Shown here piece after piece: positions 31,067 through 39,810 of a DNA stretch of 64,000 bases (position 1 is the stretch's first letter; each line of letters opens with the position of its first letter). Position numbers and translations under genes: made by a program. The notes under the pieces are model-generated. The model was not told the origin of the DNA. It did no database searches and saw only the letters and a list, made by a program, of their open reading frames with translations. The stretch comes from JAFNAG01 sp963824985. Its GTDB lineage: Bacteria; Acidobacteriota; UBA6911. Location: assembly GCA_963824985.1 (NCBI GenBank), contig CAWGRQ010000038.1, positions 124,001 to 188,000 on the forward strand, given 5' to 3'.

Positions 31067-32074
31067 TCAGCCGGGAAACGCTTTTCGAGCCTGCACCCAG
31101 AGGGTCGCCCCACGCCCGCACAGGCTTTCGAGCAGTGCCGGGGCAACTGAAAGCAGGAACAATCCCAAATACACCAATTCCAACGCGCCCTCCACGAGGG
31201 GGGAACGTTGTCGTCCCCTCCCCCGGCGGCCGATCGGATCCAGGCCGATTGCCAGGCTGGACGCCAATGCCGCGGGATTGTCGCGGAGGGAGAAGCGCGT
31301 GGCCACCTCGGCGGCAAACCCCGCCCGGCCCAGCATCAAGGCGAGCCCCTGGGGAGTGAAATTAATCAGGTGGCGAGGAACATCGAGGCCGTACCAGCGG
31401 GCGCCGAAAACCCGCGCCTGCAGGGATGATACGTTCGGCACCTGCAGGATGAGGCGCCCCCCGGGAGTGAGCAGACGACCCGCCGCCTCGAGCGCCTGCC
31501 GGGGGTCGGGCAAATGTTCCAAAACATGAAACATGGTGATGAAGTCAAACCGGTCCCCTTTCCAGGCTTCGCCGCCGATGTCCCCCTGACGAACGGGCAG
31601 ACCATACTGCGCCTGCGCTGCCGCGACTGCCTCGCCGGACATATCAAGGCCATGCGGTTCGAAGCCGCGCTTCCGCGCCAGATGAAGAAAGGTCCCGCTG
31701 CCACACCCGATGTCGAGCAACCGCCGGCCGACGATGCCCGCGGCGCAGCCTTCCAGGAAGCGAACGTGGCCCTGCCCCACAAATTCCCGATAAGCCCGCT
31801 CCAGGCGGCTGAGAATCCCGGGAATTCCCTTTCGCCTCGGCCCCGCCCACCAGTACGACTCCGGGTAGAACGATGCCAGGTCCATGCGCTCCGGGAAAGG
31901 GTGCTGATAAATGCAGCCGCACGACGGGCAGCGCAGCAGGCGGAACCGGCCCGCGGCCACACCGAACAACCGGTCCCGCGCCAGGGCGAAGGTCCGGACT
32001 GCAGCGCAGGCGCACACCGGGCAGGCCGGAGGAGCAGGAATCGGGGAACCGTCCGGAGTCATATGTTTGGTCAC
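31067..32074 (-). CDS. Zinc-ribbon class I methyltransferase
   Basis: A 335-residue methyltransferase. The N-terminus carries a zinc-ribbon-like pattern (CPVCACAAVRTF ... LLRCPSCGCIYQHPFPE) found in many polysaccharide-cluster methyltransferases. The SAM fold follows: LLDIGCGSGTFLHLARKRG (motif I), LDMSGEAV, FDFITMFHVLEHLPDPRQAL and PGGRLILQVPN. A hydrophobic region near residue 300 (LELVYLGLFLLSVAPALLESL) may anchor it. The start is a GTG overlapping the stop of the GT2 gene as GTGA, with an ATG four codons later as an alternative. Confidence 0.87.
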   Translation of the reverse strand: MTKHMTPDGSPIPAPPACPVCACAAVRTFALARDRLFGVAAGRFRLLRCPSCGCIYQHPFPERMDLASFYPESYWWAGPRRKGIPGILSRLERAYREFVGQGHVRFLEGCAAGIVGRRLLDIGCGSGTFLHLARKRGFEPHGLDMSGEAVAAAQAQYGLPVRQGDIGGEAWKGDRFDFITMFHVLEHLPDPRQALEAAGRLLTPGGRLILQVPNVSSLQARVFGARWYGLDVPRHLINFTPQGLALMLGRAGFAAEVATRFSLRDNPAALASSLAIGLDPIGRRGRGRQRSPLVEGALELVYLGLFLLSVAPALLESLCGRGATLWVQARKAFPG

Positions 32075-32871
32075 CCCTGATTGGCAGTGGGGCGCGTGTC
32101 GGCAGTTGCCGTGGGGCGGCTGCGCGTGAAGCGCTTGCGGAACAGGAAGACGAGGTTGCGGTAGCCGTCACGCCAGGGCTGCAGCTTGATTTCACCCATC
32201 CGGTTCGAATAATCGACGTAGATTTCCTTGAAGCCGATACTGCGCCTGCGCATGGCCTCGATCTTGATTTCCTCGCTGAAAGCCATGCCGTCGCTCCGCA
32301 GGTCCATCTCTTTCAGGCTGTCACGTTCGAAGACCCACATCCCCGACTGGGAATCCCGCACCCACCGGAAAAAGAGGAGTGAGAGGGCGAGGCTCAGGAG
32401 CTTGTTGCCGACCCAGTGTTTCGCCGACATGGCCCGCCGGTTCTTCAGCGGGAAGCGCGAGGCCGAGAGGAAGCGCGCGTCGGAATGCAGGAAGACCTCG
32501 ATCAGATAGGATATTGCATCCACCGGATAGGAATGGTCTCCGTCCAGTGTGACGACGATGTCGCCCCGCGCCTCCATCAGGCCCGTCTTGTAGGCGCGCC
32601 CATAGCCGCGGATCTTTTCGTGCAGGACGCGGGCGCCAAGGCTCCGCGACAATTCCGCCGTCCGGTCGGTGGAATCGTTATCGACAACGATGACCTCATC
32701 CACGAAGGGGGGCATGCGCGAAAGCACCTTGACGATGCCTTCTTCCTCGTTAAGACAGGGGATGACAACGGTAATGCGACGGTCTCGATACACGGGATGG
32801 GATGATATCAGAGCCGAAATCGAAACGCCACCCCGACCGCGGCCGGGTGTGCAATTGGAAGTGAGAGTCAT
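32071..32871 (-). CDS. Glycosyltransferase family 2
   Basis: A GT-A fold transferase of about 266 residues. Motifs are ITVVIPCLNEEEGIVKVL, VIVVDNDSTDRTAEL, the GYGRAYKTGLMEARGD stretch, and TLDGDHSYPVDAI (DXD-like metal site). It resembles dolichyl/undecaprenyl-phosphate sugar transferases such as DPM1 and ArnC but lacks their long membrane tail. The start is uncertain: ATG at 32871 (used here) or a GTG at 32793 just before YRDRRITVVIP would both work. It begins the first - strand unit of the cluster, next to a repeat element. Confidence 0.87.
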   Translation of the reverse strand: MTLTSNCTPGRGRGGVSISALISSHPVYRDRRITVVIPCLNEEEGIVKVLSRMPPFVDEVIVVDNDSTDRTAELSRSLGARVLHEKIRGYGRAYKTGLMEARGDIVVTLDGDHSYPVDAISYLIEVFLHSDARFLSASRFPLKNRRAMSAKHWVGNKLLSLALSLLFFRWVRDSQSGMWVFERDSLKEMDLRSDGMAFSEEIKIEAMRRRSIGFKEIYVDYSNRMGEIKLQPWRDGYRNLVFLFRKRFTRSRPTATADTRPTANQG

Positions 32872-32885
32872 CCCCGGGGAATACA

Positions 32886-33058
32886 AAGCAAAAACGCCAC
32901 GGATTTCACGGATTACACTGATTTTGGTTGGGCACTGTCATTGAGGGAGTGTTTCTTGCACCCTTCAGGATGCAGGCGAAGACCATGCAATTTGGCGCGC
33001 CGTGATATCCGCTCGCATCCAAATCTGTGCAATCCGTGAAATCCGTGGCGTTTTTGTC
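32886..33058. repeat. CACGGATTTCACGG repeat element (copy 3)
   Basis: Arms AAAACGCCACGGATTTCACGGATTACACTGATTTT (about 32,890-32,924) and AAATCTGTGCAATCCGTGAAATCCGTGGCGTTTTTG (about 33,021-33,056) are inverted copies enclosing about 100 unrelated bases. It fills most of the 250-base gap next to the terminator of the secreted-protein gene. Confidence 0.85.
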
Positions 33059-33072
33059 TTGCGGCCGGGGAC

Positions 33073-33112
33073 AAAAAAACTGGGGTAGTCCCCTTACGGG
33101 AACTACCCCAGG
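33073..33112 (-). terminator. Strong Rho-independent terminator of the secreted-protein gene
   Basis: Reading the reverse strand, CTGGGGTAGTTCCC, a GTAA loop and GGGGACTACCCCAG form a stem with only one bulge (33080-33111), followed by seven T residues (33073-33079). It lies 22 bases after the stop of the gene at 33134-34816. Confidence 0.95.
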
Positions 33113-33133
33113 TAAGAAACGCAGGTTTGAAAC

Positions 33134-34816
33134 TTAGTTGTTGATGCTTTCACCTGCCGGAACGTTGGTGAAGTCGCCAGCGGCAGCAGGCTGTCTGCCT
33201 GCGCCCTTGATGGCCGGATCCGGGATCACATTTGCCAGATAGCCCTGGGCGATCTGGGTAAACGTAGAATCGGATAGGAAGGCATAGCCGTGGCAATACT
33301 GGAACTCAGCCTTGGCGATGACATAACCGCCGAAAGTGGTTACGGTCGAAGGCAGAATCTGCGACAGCAGACCAACGAAGCTCTTTCCGGGTCCGTAGGT
33401 AGACGTGGTGGTTGTCGACCCGACGTAGCCGGCGGCCTTGTCATAGAAGTAGAAGGTGATGGCGCCGAGCTGATTCGGAGCGCCATTGGAGCCGAACACT
33501 TCGTCGTCACCGGTGGTATTGGCAACCACCATCCCGGTGTTCCAGAAGTTGTCCTTCGTCACGTAGGTGAAGAGCAGGAAGCAGTTGCAGCGAACGATCG
33601 TGGCATACAGATCGAAGGTAGTGCTGGTCTTCGAGGTGCTGGACACGTTGTTCGAGGACTGCCACAGGGTGGCAAACCGCGGCTGCACCCACGGGGACGA
33701 GCTGTCCGGCTGATCGCAGGAGCCGGGCGTGCTGGCCGCCGGAGCTAAGGTTGCGGCGGCAAGAACCGTTCCCGTATCCGTCTGGTTGGTCGTCGACACG
33801 TTTAGAACCGCTACGATATCGAAGGTTTCCAGGCTGATATCGCTCACATCCGTCTGGTTTTCCGTGACGAAATTGTAGGTGGCTTCCACCGTCCGGTCGG
33901 AGGCCGGGGTTACGGTTGCGGTGGTGAACAACTGCAACCAGGAGTACCTACCCGAGGCCGTTCCAAAGACTGAGGATTTGGCCGGGAATGTAACGCTCGA
34001 AATGCTCGATGGAATCGAGTTCAGAACCACGCGGACCTGAGTCGAATTCGACGGCGAACCAAGCGGCAAGACCTGAGAATCGGTACGCGGACTGGCGTTG
34101 TTGCTGTCAATGCTGACGAAAGCGCGAACAAAACCTTCCGTGATCCGAATGTAGTAGTTAGGGTTAGATTCGTCCACTCCGGGAACCAATCCTACCGGGG
34201 GGAAGCACAGCAGCACGTTGTCATCATGTACATCCACAACCATGCCGGGGAGCGACTTCGCCACGCGAATGGTTTCCGGGAAGAACGAGTTGGCTGCCGG
34301 GTCATTGATCGACTGCAACTGGGCGAACAGGTCGGTGCCGGCGACGTTGCCGTCACTGAGGTCGATGCGGCCGCGCACGCCTTCCACGCGCAGGTAGTCG
34401 TTCTGCGCAACGGTCAGGCCGGGCGGAATGTTGATGGTGATAAAGCCGCTGCAGCGGCCCGTGATGCTCAGGTTCTGAATGGAGATAACCGTGGGCTTGT
34501 CGGTCAGAGTATCGAAGCCCGTGCTCCACGAAAGGCGGATACCGCCGCTGCCCGTGTAGTTGTCCACCTGGACACCGTTGTTGTAGATAATCCCGATCTG
34601 GGAAAATCCACCCGCCGATGTCCCGGTGAGTCCGGGCGAAGCGACGATGAGGTGTACGGAACCAAGAACCTCTGATCGTCCGGTGTTGATTACCTCCGTC
34701 GGCGACGGCACGACGTCAAAGCGCACGGCACCGTAGGAAGCCCCAGCAAAGCCCATGAGCAGGAGGCACAGCAATCCCGCCAGCAAGGTTAGCTTGCCAG
34801 CTTTCGACAAAATCAT
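33134..34816 (-). CDS. Secreted protein of unknown function, apparently well expressed
   Basis: A 560-residue protein with a classic signal peptide (KLTLLAGLLCLLLMGFAGASYGA, cleavage near residue 28). The mature part is rich in Thr, Ser, Asn and Gly, has few Lys, Cys pairs at about FPPVG and VRCNCFLLFTYV, and predicted beta strands throughout. Segments such as VEATYNFVTENQTDVSDI and SSVTFPAKSSVFGT are not ones I recognise. There is no sorting signal or membrane helix at the C-terminus. ATG 34816 is preceded by ACGGAGAA eight bases upstream. It is monocistronic with a strong terminator and lower GC than its neighbours. An exported surface or matrix protein, possibly a type II substrate, is a guess. 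Confidence 0.75.
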   Translation of the reverse strand: MILSKAGKLTLLAGLLCLLLMGFAGASYGAVRFDVVPSPTEVINTGRSEVLGSVHLIVASPGLTGTSAGGFSQIGIIYNNGVQVDNYTGSGGIRLSWSTGFDTLTDKPTVISIQNLSITGRCSGFITINIPPGLTVAQNDYLRVEGVRGRIDLSDGNVAGTDLFAQLQSINDPAANSFFPETIRVAKSLPGMVVDVHDDNVLLCFPPVGLVPGVDESNPNYYIRITEGFVRAFVSIDSNNASPRTDSQVLPLGSPSNSTQVRVVLNSIPSSISSVTFPAKSSVFGTASGRYSWLQLFTTATVTPASDRTVEATYNFVTENQTDVSDISLETFDIVAVLNVSTTNQTDTGTVLAAATLAPAASTPGSCDQPDSSSPWVQPRFATLWQSSNNVSSTSKTSTTFDLYATIVRCNCFLLFTYVTKDNFWNTGMVVANTTGDDEVFGSNGAPNQLGAITFYFYDKAAGYVGSTTTTSTYGPGKSFVGLLSQILPSTVTTFGGYVIAKAEFQYCHGYAFLSDSTFTQIAQGYLANVIPDPAIKGAGRQPAAAGDFTNVPAGESINN

Positions 34817-35141
34817 ACGTTTTCTCCGTAGAAATAGGTAAGGCATTGGTAACTCCTACCAGACGTTCTAGCGTCCGATAGACTTCAGCTATAGCTTACT
34901 CCGGATTGAATCACTGGCGCTTTGCAGTGCCGAAATCGGTGCGGTGGAACGCTTCGCCAGTCTTTTCGCGCCACCCGCTAACTGCCCCTACCGGTCTGCC
35001 GAAGCCGGCCCGAAGGGGGAAAGCGCACTGATTTCGCTTACACTTACATCATGCCCACCTGGGTAGGAGGGCACAACAACAGCGAGTATGATGCATCAAA
35101 ACGGGAAAAGTTGCTAGAAAATATTTATTATTTGGCCTACG
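34817..35141. other. Intergenic region between two secreted-protein genes
   Basis: These 325 bases carry no credible gene. The reverse strand has an inverted pair ACTGGCG/CGCCAGT (about 34,913-34,960) and the palindrome-like AGCTATAGCT near 34,889, which may be part of the leader or operator of the downstream secreted-protein gene. I could not recognise a promoter with consensus spacing nor a known riboswitch. Confidence 0.5.
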
Positions 35142-36305
35142 TCAGGGGGTGATCTTCCCGCGGATCGAAATGTTGAACATCGGCTCTGCTTCCAGGTCGG
35201 TGCGCAGCATCGGACGGTCGGCAAACTCCCCGGCTTCATTCGGGTTGCAGCGTATGGTCAGAATCATCGTTTCCCCCGGCCCGACTTCCGTCCTGTCCAT
35301 GGAAAGGGTAAGCCGGGATTCCGAGTTGAAAACGCTCAGGAACTTGACCGTCCGGCCGCTTTCATTCACGATCCGGACCTTCTTCTCAACCGGTTTCCCC
35401 ATCGGAATGGCGCCGAAGTCGACCGAGGGGGGGGCGATCATGAAATTGGGGACGTTGTTAAACTGGATAGACAGCTCGAGCGGCTTTACCAAGTCGCTGA
35501 ACTTGACACTGACGAGTTTATTGGTCCATCCATAGGCAAGGCCAAATGTGTCGACGGTGACCTCCAGCGTTCCGCTCTTCCCGGGTTCGACCACCGGGTG
35601 GTCCGCCTGCACCGAAGTGCAGTGGCAGTCGCCCTCGGCGGAGAAAATCTTGAACGGCACCTCGCCGGAGTTGAGGTAATGAAAACGGAATACCGCCTTT
35701 TCTCCGCGGTGCAGGACTTCGGGATTCTTCGGATCGGGCTGCAACCGGCTGGGCGGAGGCGTGGCCGGCTTGGGCCTGCTTGCGGACGTGACGCCATCGG
35801 TCACCAGCGTGCTCTTGGAATCCTCCATGGCCAGGTAGAGAGTGAGCAGCGGATTTTCTCCTTCCTTCCAGGGAAGGATGAGGTACCAGGCGCCATCCTG
35901 AAGCAGGACCCACCGGTTTTCGAGCGGGAGGTCGGGCACTTCACCGGCCTTGCCGATCGGAATCGGGATCGGTCTCCCGACCAGCATTGAGATGTTGCAC
36001 TCGGTCTTGTCGGCATTGAAAGTGAGTTTTTCGATCTTCCACCGGACGATGGCCCCCCTGGGGACTCGGTAAATGAACTGCTTGCGCGAGTCGGGGTGGA
36101 CATAATTGGAGGCCGCCTCATAATCGTTGCGTTGCATGGCATCCCAATACGCGGCCACCCGCTGACGGAGAACGGTCTCCGCATCCGGCGTCTGGGCTCG
36201 GCCCTGGACAGTTCCGATCCAGATGCTGATAATAAGAATGAAAGACTGCTGCAGCGCGCGGCGGAAACGGCCTTGCGGACGACCCGAGTATCGGCTCGAT
36301 TGCAT
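35142..36305 (-). CDS. Secreted DUF1573-like protein
   Basis: A 387-residue exported protein. A signal segment (SFILIISIWIGTVQGRAQ) is followed by a small alpha/beta region (TVLRQRVAAYWDAMQRNDYEAASNYV) that resembles nuclear transport factor 2-like folds. A Pro-rich linker near residue 190 precedes two immunoglobulin-like domains: the first with FRFHYLNSGEVPFKIFSAEGDCHCTSVQ, which is the DUF1573 pattern including CxC, and the second with VDFGAIPMGKPVEKKVRIVNESG, an ASPM/Hydin-like pattern. These domains suggest binding in the periplasm or outside the cell; the ligand is unknown. It is divergent from the sigma-factor gene at 36457 and shares its 150-base promoter region. Confidence 0.8.
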   Translation of the reverse strand: MQSSRYSGRPQGRFRRALQQSFILIISIWIGTVQGRAQTPDAETVLRQRVAAYWDAMQRNDYEAASNYVHPDSRKQFIYRVPRGAIVRWKIEKLTFNADKTECNISMLVGRPIPIPIGKAGEVPDLPLENRWVLLQDGAWYLILPWKEGENPLLTLYLAMEDSKSTLVTDGVTSASRPKPATPPPSRLQPDPKNPEVLHRGEKAVFRFHYLNSGEVPFKIFSAEGDCHCTSVQADHPVVEPGKSGTLEVTVDTFGLAYGWTNKLVSVKFSDLVKPLELSIQFNNVPNFMIAPPSVDFGAIPMGKPVEKKVRIVNESGRTVKFLSVFNSESRLTLSMDRTEVGPGETMILTIRCNPNEAGEFADRPMLRTDLEAEPMFNISIRGKITP

Positions 36306-36456
36306 GTTGTTGATTCTCCGGGTGAAGGTAATAAACCGTCATTGGTCCTGCGACCCATGACGATTATACTAGACGCCAATTCGGCGGCAAGGTTGCAGTT
36401 TTCAACAATTGCGTCGGTTTTTTTGCAACTTTTTCCTTTGCGGGTCATCATTTCTG

Positions 36457-37077
36457 GTGGCTCCGCGAGTGAAAAGCCTATCACTCGAGAGCTTCTTGAA
36501 CAACGAGCAGGCCGAAATAATCAGCAGGGCGCGCGCCGGGGATCTGGATGCCTGTCGTCAGATCCACCAGGTTTATGCGCGGCGCATCCTCAACTTTACC
36601 TATAAGATGGTCGACAGTCGGGAGGATGCGGAGGACCTGACGCAGAACGTGTTTCTGAGGGCCTTTCAAGAGCTGAAAAACCTTCAGGACGTCGAAAGAT
36701 TCGAGCCCTGGTTGTTCCGGATCGCAAGAAACGAGGTTTACCAGGCATTCCGGAAGAAGCGCGCTGAGCCGGCAATTCAGGAGCCGGCCGGCTCCGAAGA
36801 TGAGGGTGAGTATGCGGCGTTCAACCCGGCTGACCGCCGGCCGACTCCGCAGGACACCATCCTTCATGCGGAATTGGGCTCGACCATTCGCACGGTATTG
36901 CGCACTCTTCCCCCGAAATTGCGCGAGGTGTTTGTGCTGGCAGTGATTCACGAAAAGAGCTATGCCGAGATTTCGGAAATTGTCGGCCGCTCGCTGTTGT
37001 CGGTTAAGACCGATATTTTCCGGGCCCGCCAGCACTCCCGGAAATCGTTGGGCCGGTATCTGGAAGTAGACAAATGA
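36457..37077 (+). CDS. ECF-type RNA polymerase sigma factor
   Basis: A sigma-70 family protein of about 206 residues. Region 2 is clear (ISRARAGDLDACRQIHQVYARRILNFTYKMVDSREDAEDLTQNVFLRAF, WLFRIARNEVYQAFRKK) and region 4 ends the protein (LRTLPPKLREVFVLAVIHEKSYAEISEIVGRSLLSVKTDIFRARQHSR). The start is uncertain: GTG at 36457 is used, a second GTG is at 36469, and a TTG 16 codons upstream is less likely since it would encode a non-homologous Phe-rich stretch. Its stop overlaps the anti-sigma ATG as ATGA, so the two are coupled. Confidence 0.92.
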   Translation: MAPRVKSLSLESFLNNEQAEIISRARAGDLDACRQIHQVYARRILNFTYKMVDSREDAEDLTQNVFLRAFQELKNLQDVERFEPWLFRIARNEVYQAFRKKRAEPAIQEPAGSEDEGEYAAFNPADRRPTPQDTILHAELGSTIRTVLRTLPPKLREVFVLAVIHEKSYAEISEIVGRSLLSVKTDIFRARQHSRKSLGRYLEVDK

Positions 37078-37592
37078 ATCAGAACCTTAACCATCCGGAG
37101 AATTTCGGCCCCTACATCGATCGGGACCTCTCGGATCCTCTTTATGAGGAAATCGAGGGGCATCTGAACGAGTGCGCCGGATGCCGGCGGGAACTTCGCG
37201 ACTGGCAGTCTGTCGATGCCTTGGTTCGCTCCGCCGATCCCGGCATCGACGTGCCGCCCTTCCAGTGGCAGCGGATCGCGGCCCAACTCCAGGAGCCCGC
37301 GCCGGCAGGGATTTTTGCCCGGTTCCGATCGTCGCTCCGGCCGTGGAAGTTCGCCTGGAACACCGGTTTGGCCACGCTGGTGCTCGGAATTACCCTGATG
37401 ACCGGATTCCAGTATTACAGGAGCATGGAAACAAAAGAGTTGATGCTTGCTGTCACGCGGTATGCCAATGAGGAAGGGGAGAGGATAGGCGCCGATGGCA
37501 ATCCTTTCCGCCTGGCCGCGGCATCCGAAGACAACCCGTTCATCAAGTCTCCTTTTTCCGGGGACGGCAAGCCATCCTCCGACCGCCGTTAA
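37074..37592 (+). CDS. zf-HC2 anti-sigma factor
   Basis: A 172-residue membrane anti-sigma protein. The N-terminal zinc anti-sigma motif is complete: HLNECAGC matches H-x3-C-x2-C, with an upstream partner His/Asp in NHPENFGPYIDRDLSD. One transmembrane helix lies at about residues 98-118 (TGLATLVLGITLMTGFQYY), leaving about 50 residues outside. It should hold the ECF sigma factor encoded just before it until an envelope signal releases it. A small secreted TPR-like gene follows 41 bases later. Confidence 0.9.
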   Translation: MNQNLNHPENFGPYIDRDLSDPLYEEIEGHLNECAGCRRELRDWQSVDALVRSADPGIDVPPFQWQRIAAQLQEPAPAGIFARFRSSLRPWKFAWNTGLATLVLGITLMTGFQYYRSMETKELMLAVTRYANEEGERIGADGNPFRLAAASEDNPFIKSPFSGDGKPSSDRR

Positions 37593-37633
37593 AGGCGGGG
37601 CAATAATTTTTTGTAGAAAGGGAGTCCATAGAC

Positions 37634-38126
37634 ATGGGTTCCGGACTTTCAAATCGCAGACCTCGTTGGACATCGGCGTTTCTGCTTATGGCACTTATGT
37701 GCCTGCCGGTAGCCGCTTCGGCCCGGCAGACCAATCCCCCCCCCGGCGGCTCAATCCCTGGATGCCGAAGCGTTTCGCATCCAGGCTATGATGCATCATG
37801 AGATGGCGCTCCTGTACTTGGAAAAGGGGATGGTGGATAAGGCTGTAGCGGAGGCTCGCCAGATCATTCCTAAAAGCATCCCCCCAGAGCTCGAAGAAGC
37901 GGTCGCGATGAGCATGAGCATCATCACCGACAAGCTCGCATCGGCAAGCCGCTTCGATTTGGCTCAAACCTTGCTGGATGAAACTCTTAAGGTAACCGTC
38001 CAGCTGCCAGCGCGCGTAAAAATCCTGAAAAACAAATCGCGGCTTTTCCTCCTGGCCGGAGAGGACGACAAGGCGATCGACCTGTGGAAACGCGCTCAGG
38101 AGCTTGAAGCTCGCATCGGCAAGTGA
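37634..38126 (+). CDS. Small secreted TPR-like protein (one extra C in a nine-C run near 37736)
   Basis: An ATG after AAAGGGAG opens a frame with a signal peptide (WTSAFLLMALMCLPVAASA) that runs into a run of nine C residues (37736-37744) and then stops. With eight C the frame becomes NPPPAAQSLDAEAFRIQAMMHHEMALLYLEKGM and continues to the stop at 38126, 163 residues in all. The mature part is helical and TPR-like (MALLYLEKGMVDKAVAEARQII; LFLLAGEDDKAIDLWKRAQELE). Without correction only a 112-residue cytosolic fragment would be called. It follows the anti-sigma gene and may act with it in the envelope. Confidence 0.75.
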
Positions 38127-38154
38127 TTTTTTTCTAAACCACTGAATTATTTGC

Positions 38155-38182
38155 TTTACACCGGAATGTCGCTGCCTTATAA
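38155..38182 (+). promoter_or_regulatory. Possible promoter of the FG-GAP gene
   Basis: TTTACA (38155-38160) and TTATAA (38177-38182) are separated by 16 bases in an AT-rich pocket between the TPR-like and FG-GAP genes. The match is partial, and read-through from the sigma/anti-sigma unit is equally possible. Confidence 0.35.
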
Positions 38183-38301
38183 ACATGGGGCATATTGGTT
38201 TGCGGCACGCAGCCGATAAGTAACAAATGCGGTCGGATGGAGTTTGGCGCAGTCGAGGGGATATCAGGTTGAGCACCGCAGGCAGGTCCGCCACGAGGAT
38301 A

Positions 38302-39810
38302 ATGACAGACAATCGGCGCCGTCTGTCCCGCCTTGCCTTGGCGCTGGTTTTGGCCGGCAGCGGATCGGCCGCCGGCCTGTTCTGTTGGCAATGGGCGGAT
38401 CCGGCCACTCCGCTCGATCAAGACCGATTGCAGGCAGGCGAGCAACCGGCGTTCGCCGCGCGCGCGGATCTGGCTCCCGGCCTTGCATGGCCGGGGTCGA
38501 CGGTACGAGGCGCCGCGCCGTCCGCTCTGCGCAGACTTGCCGGCGGCCGGCCTGCCGACCCAATCGCCGCGGGCACGATCGGCATGCGAACGGTCCGGGA
38601 AGATCCGTTTCTCGAGGCTCTCGCTTCGGGAATCAACGACGGCCCTCTCGTTCTGAGTGATCGCAGCCGGGGTATTCCCACTTTCAGCACTCGGATTGCG
38701 GTGCGTCGTGCCGCCTCCATTTCCGATCGGGCCATACTTGGCGAGATCCGGAACGGGGTTGGCGGCTCCCTGACCAGCTTCCTTAACAATATTTTTGGCA
38801 CCTCGGAAGCGGGAACGGACGCCAAGGGTTCTGACCCGGCCAAAAAAAATCCTTTCACCGACCCGGTCGAATCCAAGCCCAAGACAGTCGCAAGCGAGCC
38901 TGCGGACACCAAGCCGGGGGTTCCGGCAGCGGACACTCCAAAGGCTGCCCCTGAGCCAGCGCCTGATGCCCGGCCCACGGGTCCGGCGCCGACCACGCCT
39001 GCCGATCTGGTGACGACGGTCCGGCCCGACCTGATGCTCCACGTCGACGAGAATGGAATTCTGCATGCCATGCCGGCTGCACGCCTGAACGAGCACACGT
39101 TCGAGACCGTTGAGCTAGGGATTCGGCAGTTCAACACGCTCAATTTCACCAATCCTGCCGAAGTGCCCGCGGCACTGGCGGTCGCCGATTTCAGCGGCGA
39201 CGGGGTGCCCGATGTCTGCTTCGTGGATTCCCGGGTCGGCCTCCTGCGCTTCGTTTATGGGAATGCGGATGGCACCTACGCCGAGGGGATGAGGATCGAA
39301 ATCGGCCAGGGCCCGCGTTCGCTGGCAGCCGCGGATTATGACGGGAATGGTCGCGCCGATGTTGCGATTTCGAGCGTGGGGGTCGGCGCGCTCACCTACA
39401 TTCTCCTGGGAGCTTCAGATACTCCCACCTTCCGATCATTCTGGGTGGACAGGTTCCGCGATTATATTGCTGCCGCCGACACCACCGGATCAGGAATCGC
39501 CGATCTCATCGGGTTGAGCTTTGCCAATGTCGCCGAAGTGCTCGATTCCGGAAAAAGCAAAGGACTGCTGCCCGGAAGGTTCGATTACACCCCGGCCCTC
39601 GAATACCGGATCCCGACTTTTAACGGGCGTCAGGTCCAGCTGAATGCGGTCATGATGGGATCGGGTCTATCTTTGAACCTGCAGAATTCAATGAACCGCC
39701 TGACCAATGTGCTTCATGTGCAGAAGAACGCCGATGTCTACATCATTGTCGGCGATCTCAATTACGACAACTCCATATCCATCTCCCTGGCAACCCCAAA
39801 ACGCAAATAG
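38302..39810 (+). CDS. Exported FG-GAP/VCBS-repeat protein
   Basis: A protein of about 502 residues with an N-terminal hydrophobic segment (RLALALVLAGSGSAAGLFCW) that could be a signal or anchor, a Pro/Ala/Lys-rich low-complexity stretch (about residues 180-240), and C-terminal FG-GAP/VCBS units with calcium-loop signatures: VADFSGDGVPDVCFVDSR and AADYDGNGRADVAISSVG, and a weaker third (DTTGSGIADLIGL). Such repeats form beta-propeller blades in extracellular adhesion or scaffold proteins. The ATG at 38302 has GAGGAT upstream and is preferred to an ATG 25 codons earlier. It converges with the gspD end of the secretion operon. Confidence 0.78.
   Translation: MTDNRRRLSRLALALVLAGSGSAAGLFCWQWADPATPLDQDRLQAGEQPAFAARADLAPGLAWPGSTVRGAAPSALRRLAGGRPADPIAAGTIGMRTVREDPFLEALASGINDGPLVLSDRSRGIPTFSTRIAVRRAASISDRAILGEIRNGVGGSLTSFLNNIFGTSEAGTDAKGSDPAKKNPFTDPVESKPKTVASEPADTKPGVPAADTPKAAPEPAPDARPTGPAPTTPADLVTTVRPDLMLHVDENGILHAMPAARLNEHTFETVELGIRQFNTLNFTNPAEVPAALAVADFSGDGVPDVCFVDSRVGLLRFVYGNADGTYAEGMRIEIGQGPRSLAAADYDGNGRADVAISSVGVGALTYILLGASDTPTFRSFWVDRFRDYIAAADTTGSGIADLIGLSFANVAEVLDSGKSKGLLPGRFDYTPALEYRIPTFNGRQVQLNAVMMGSGLSLNLQNSMNRLTNVLHVQKNADVYIIVGDLNYDNSISISLATPKRK

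Noticed and set aside
34850..34960. A c-di-GMP (GEMM) riboswitch upstream of the secreted-protein gene
   Set aside because: A GCAAAGC-like piece is present, but the conserved pairing regions and tetraloop receptor are not.
36409..36456. A TTG start that would extend the first sigma factor by 16 codons
   Set aside because: The added Phe/Cys-rich residues have no counterpart in ECF sigma factors and lie in the expected promoter region.
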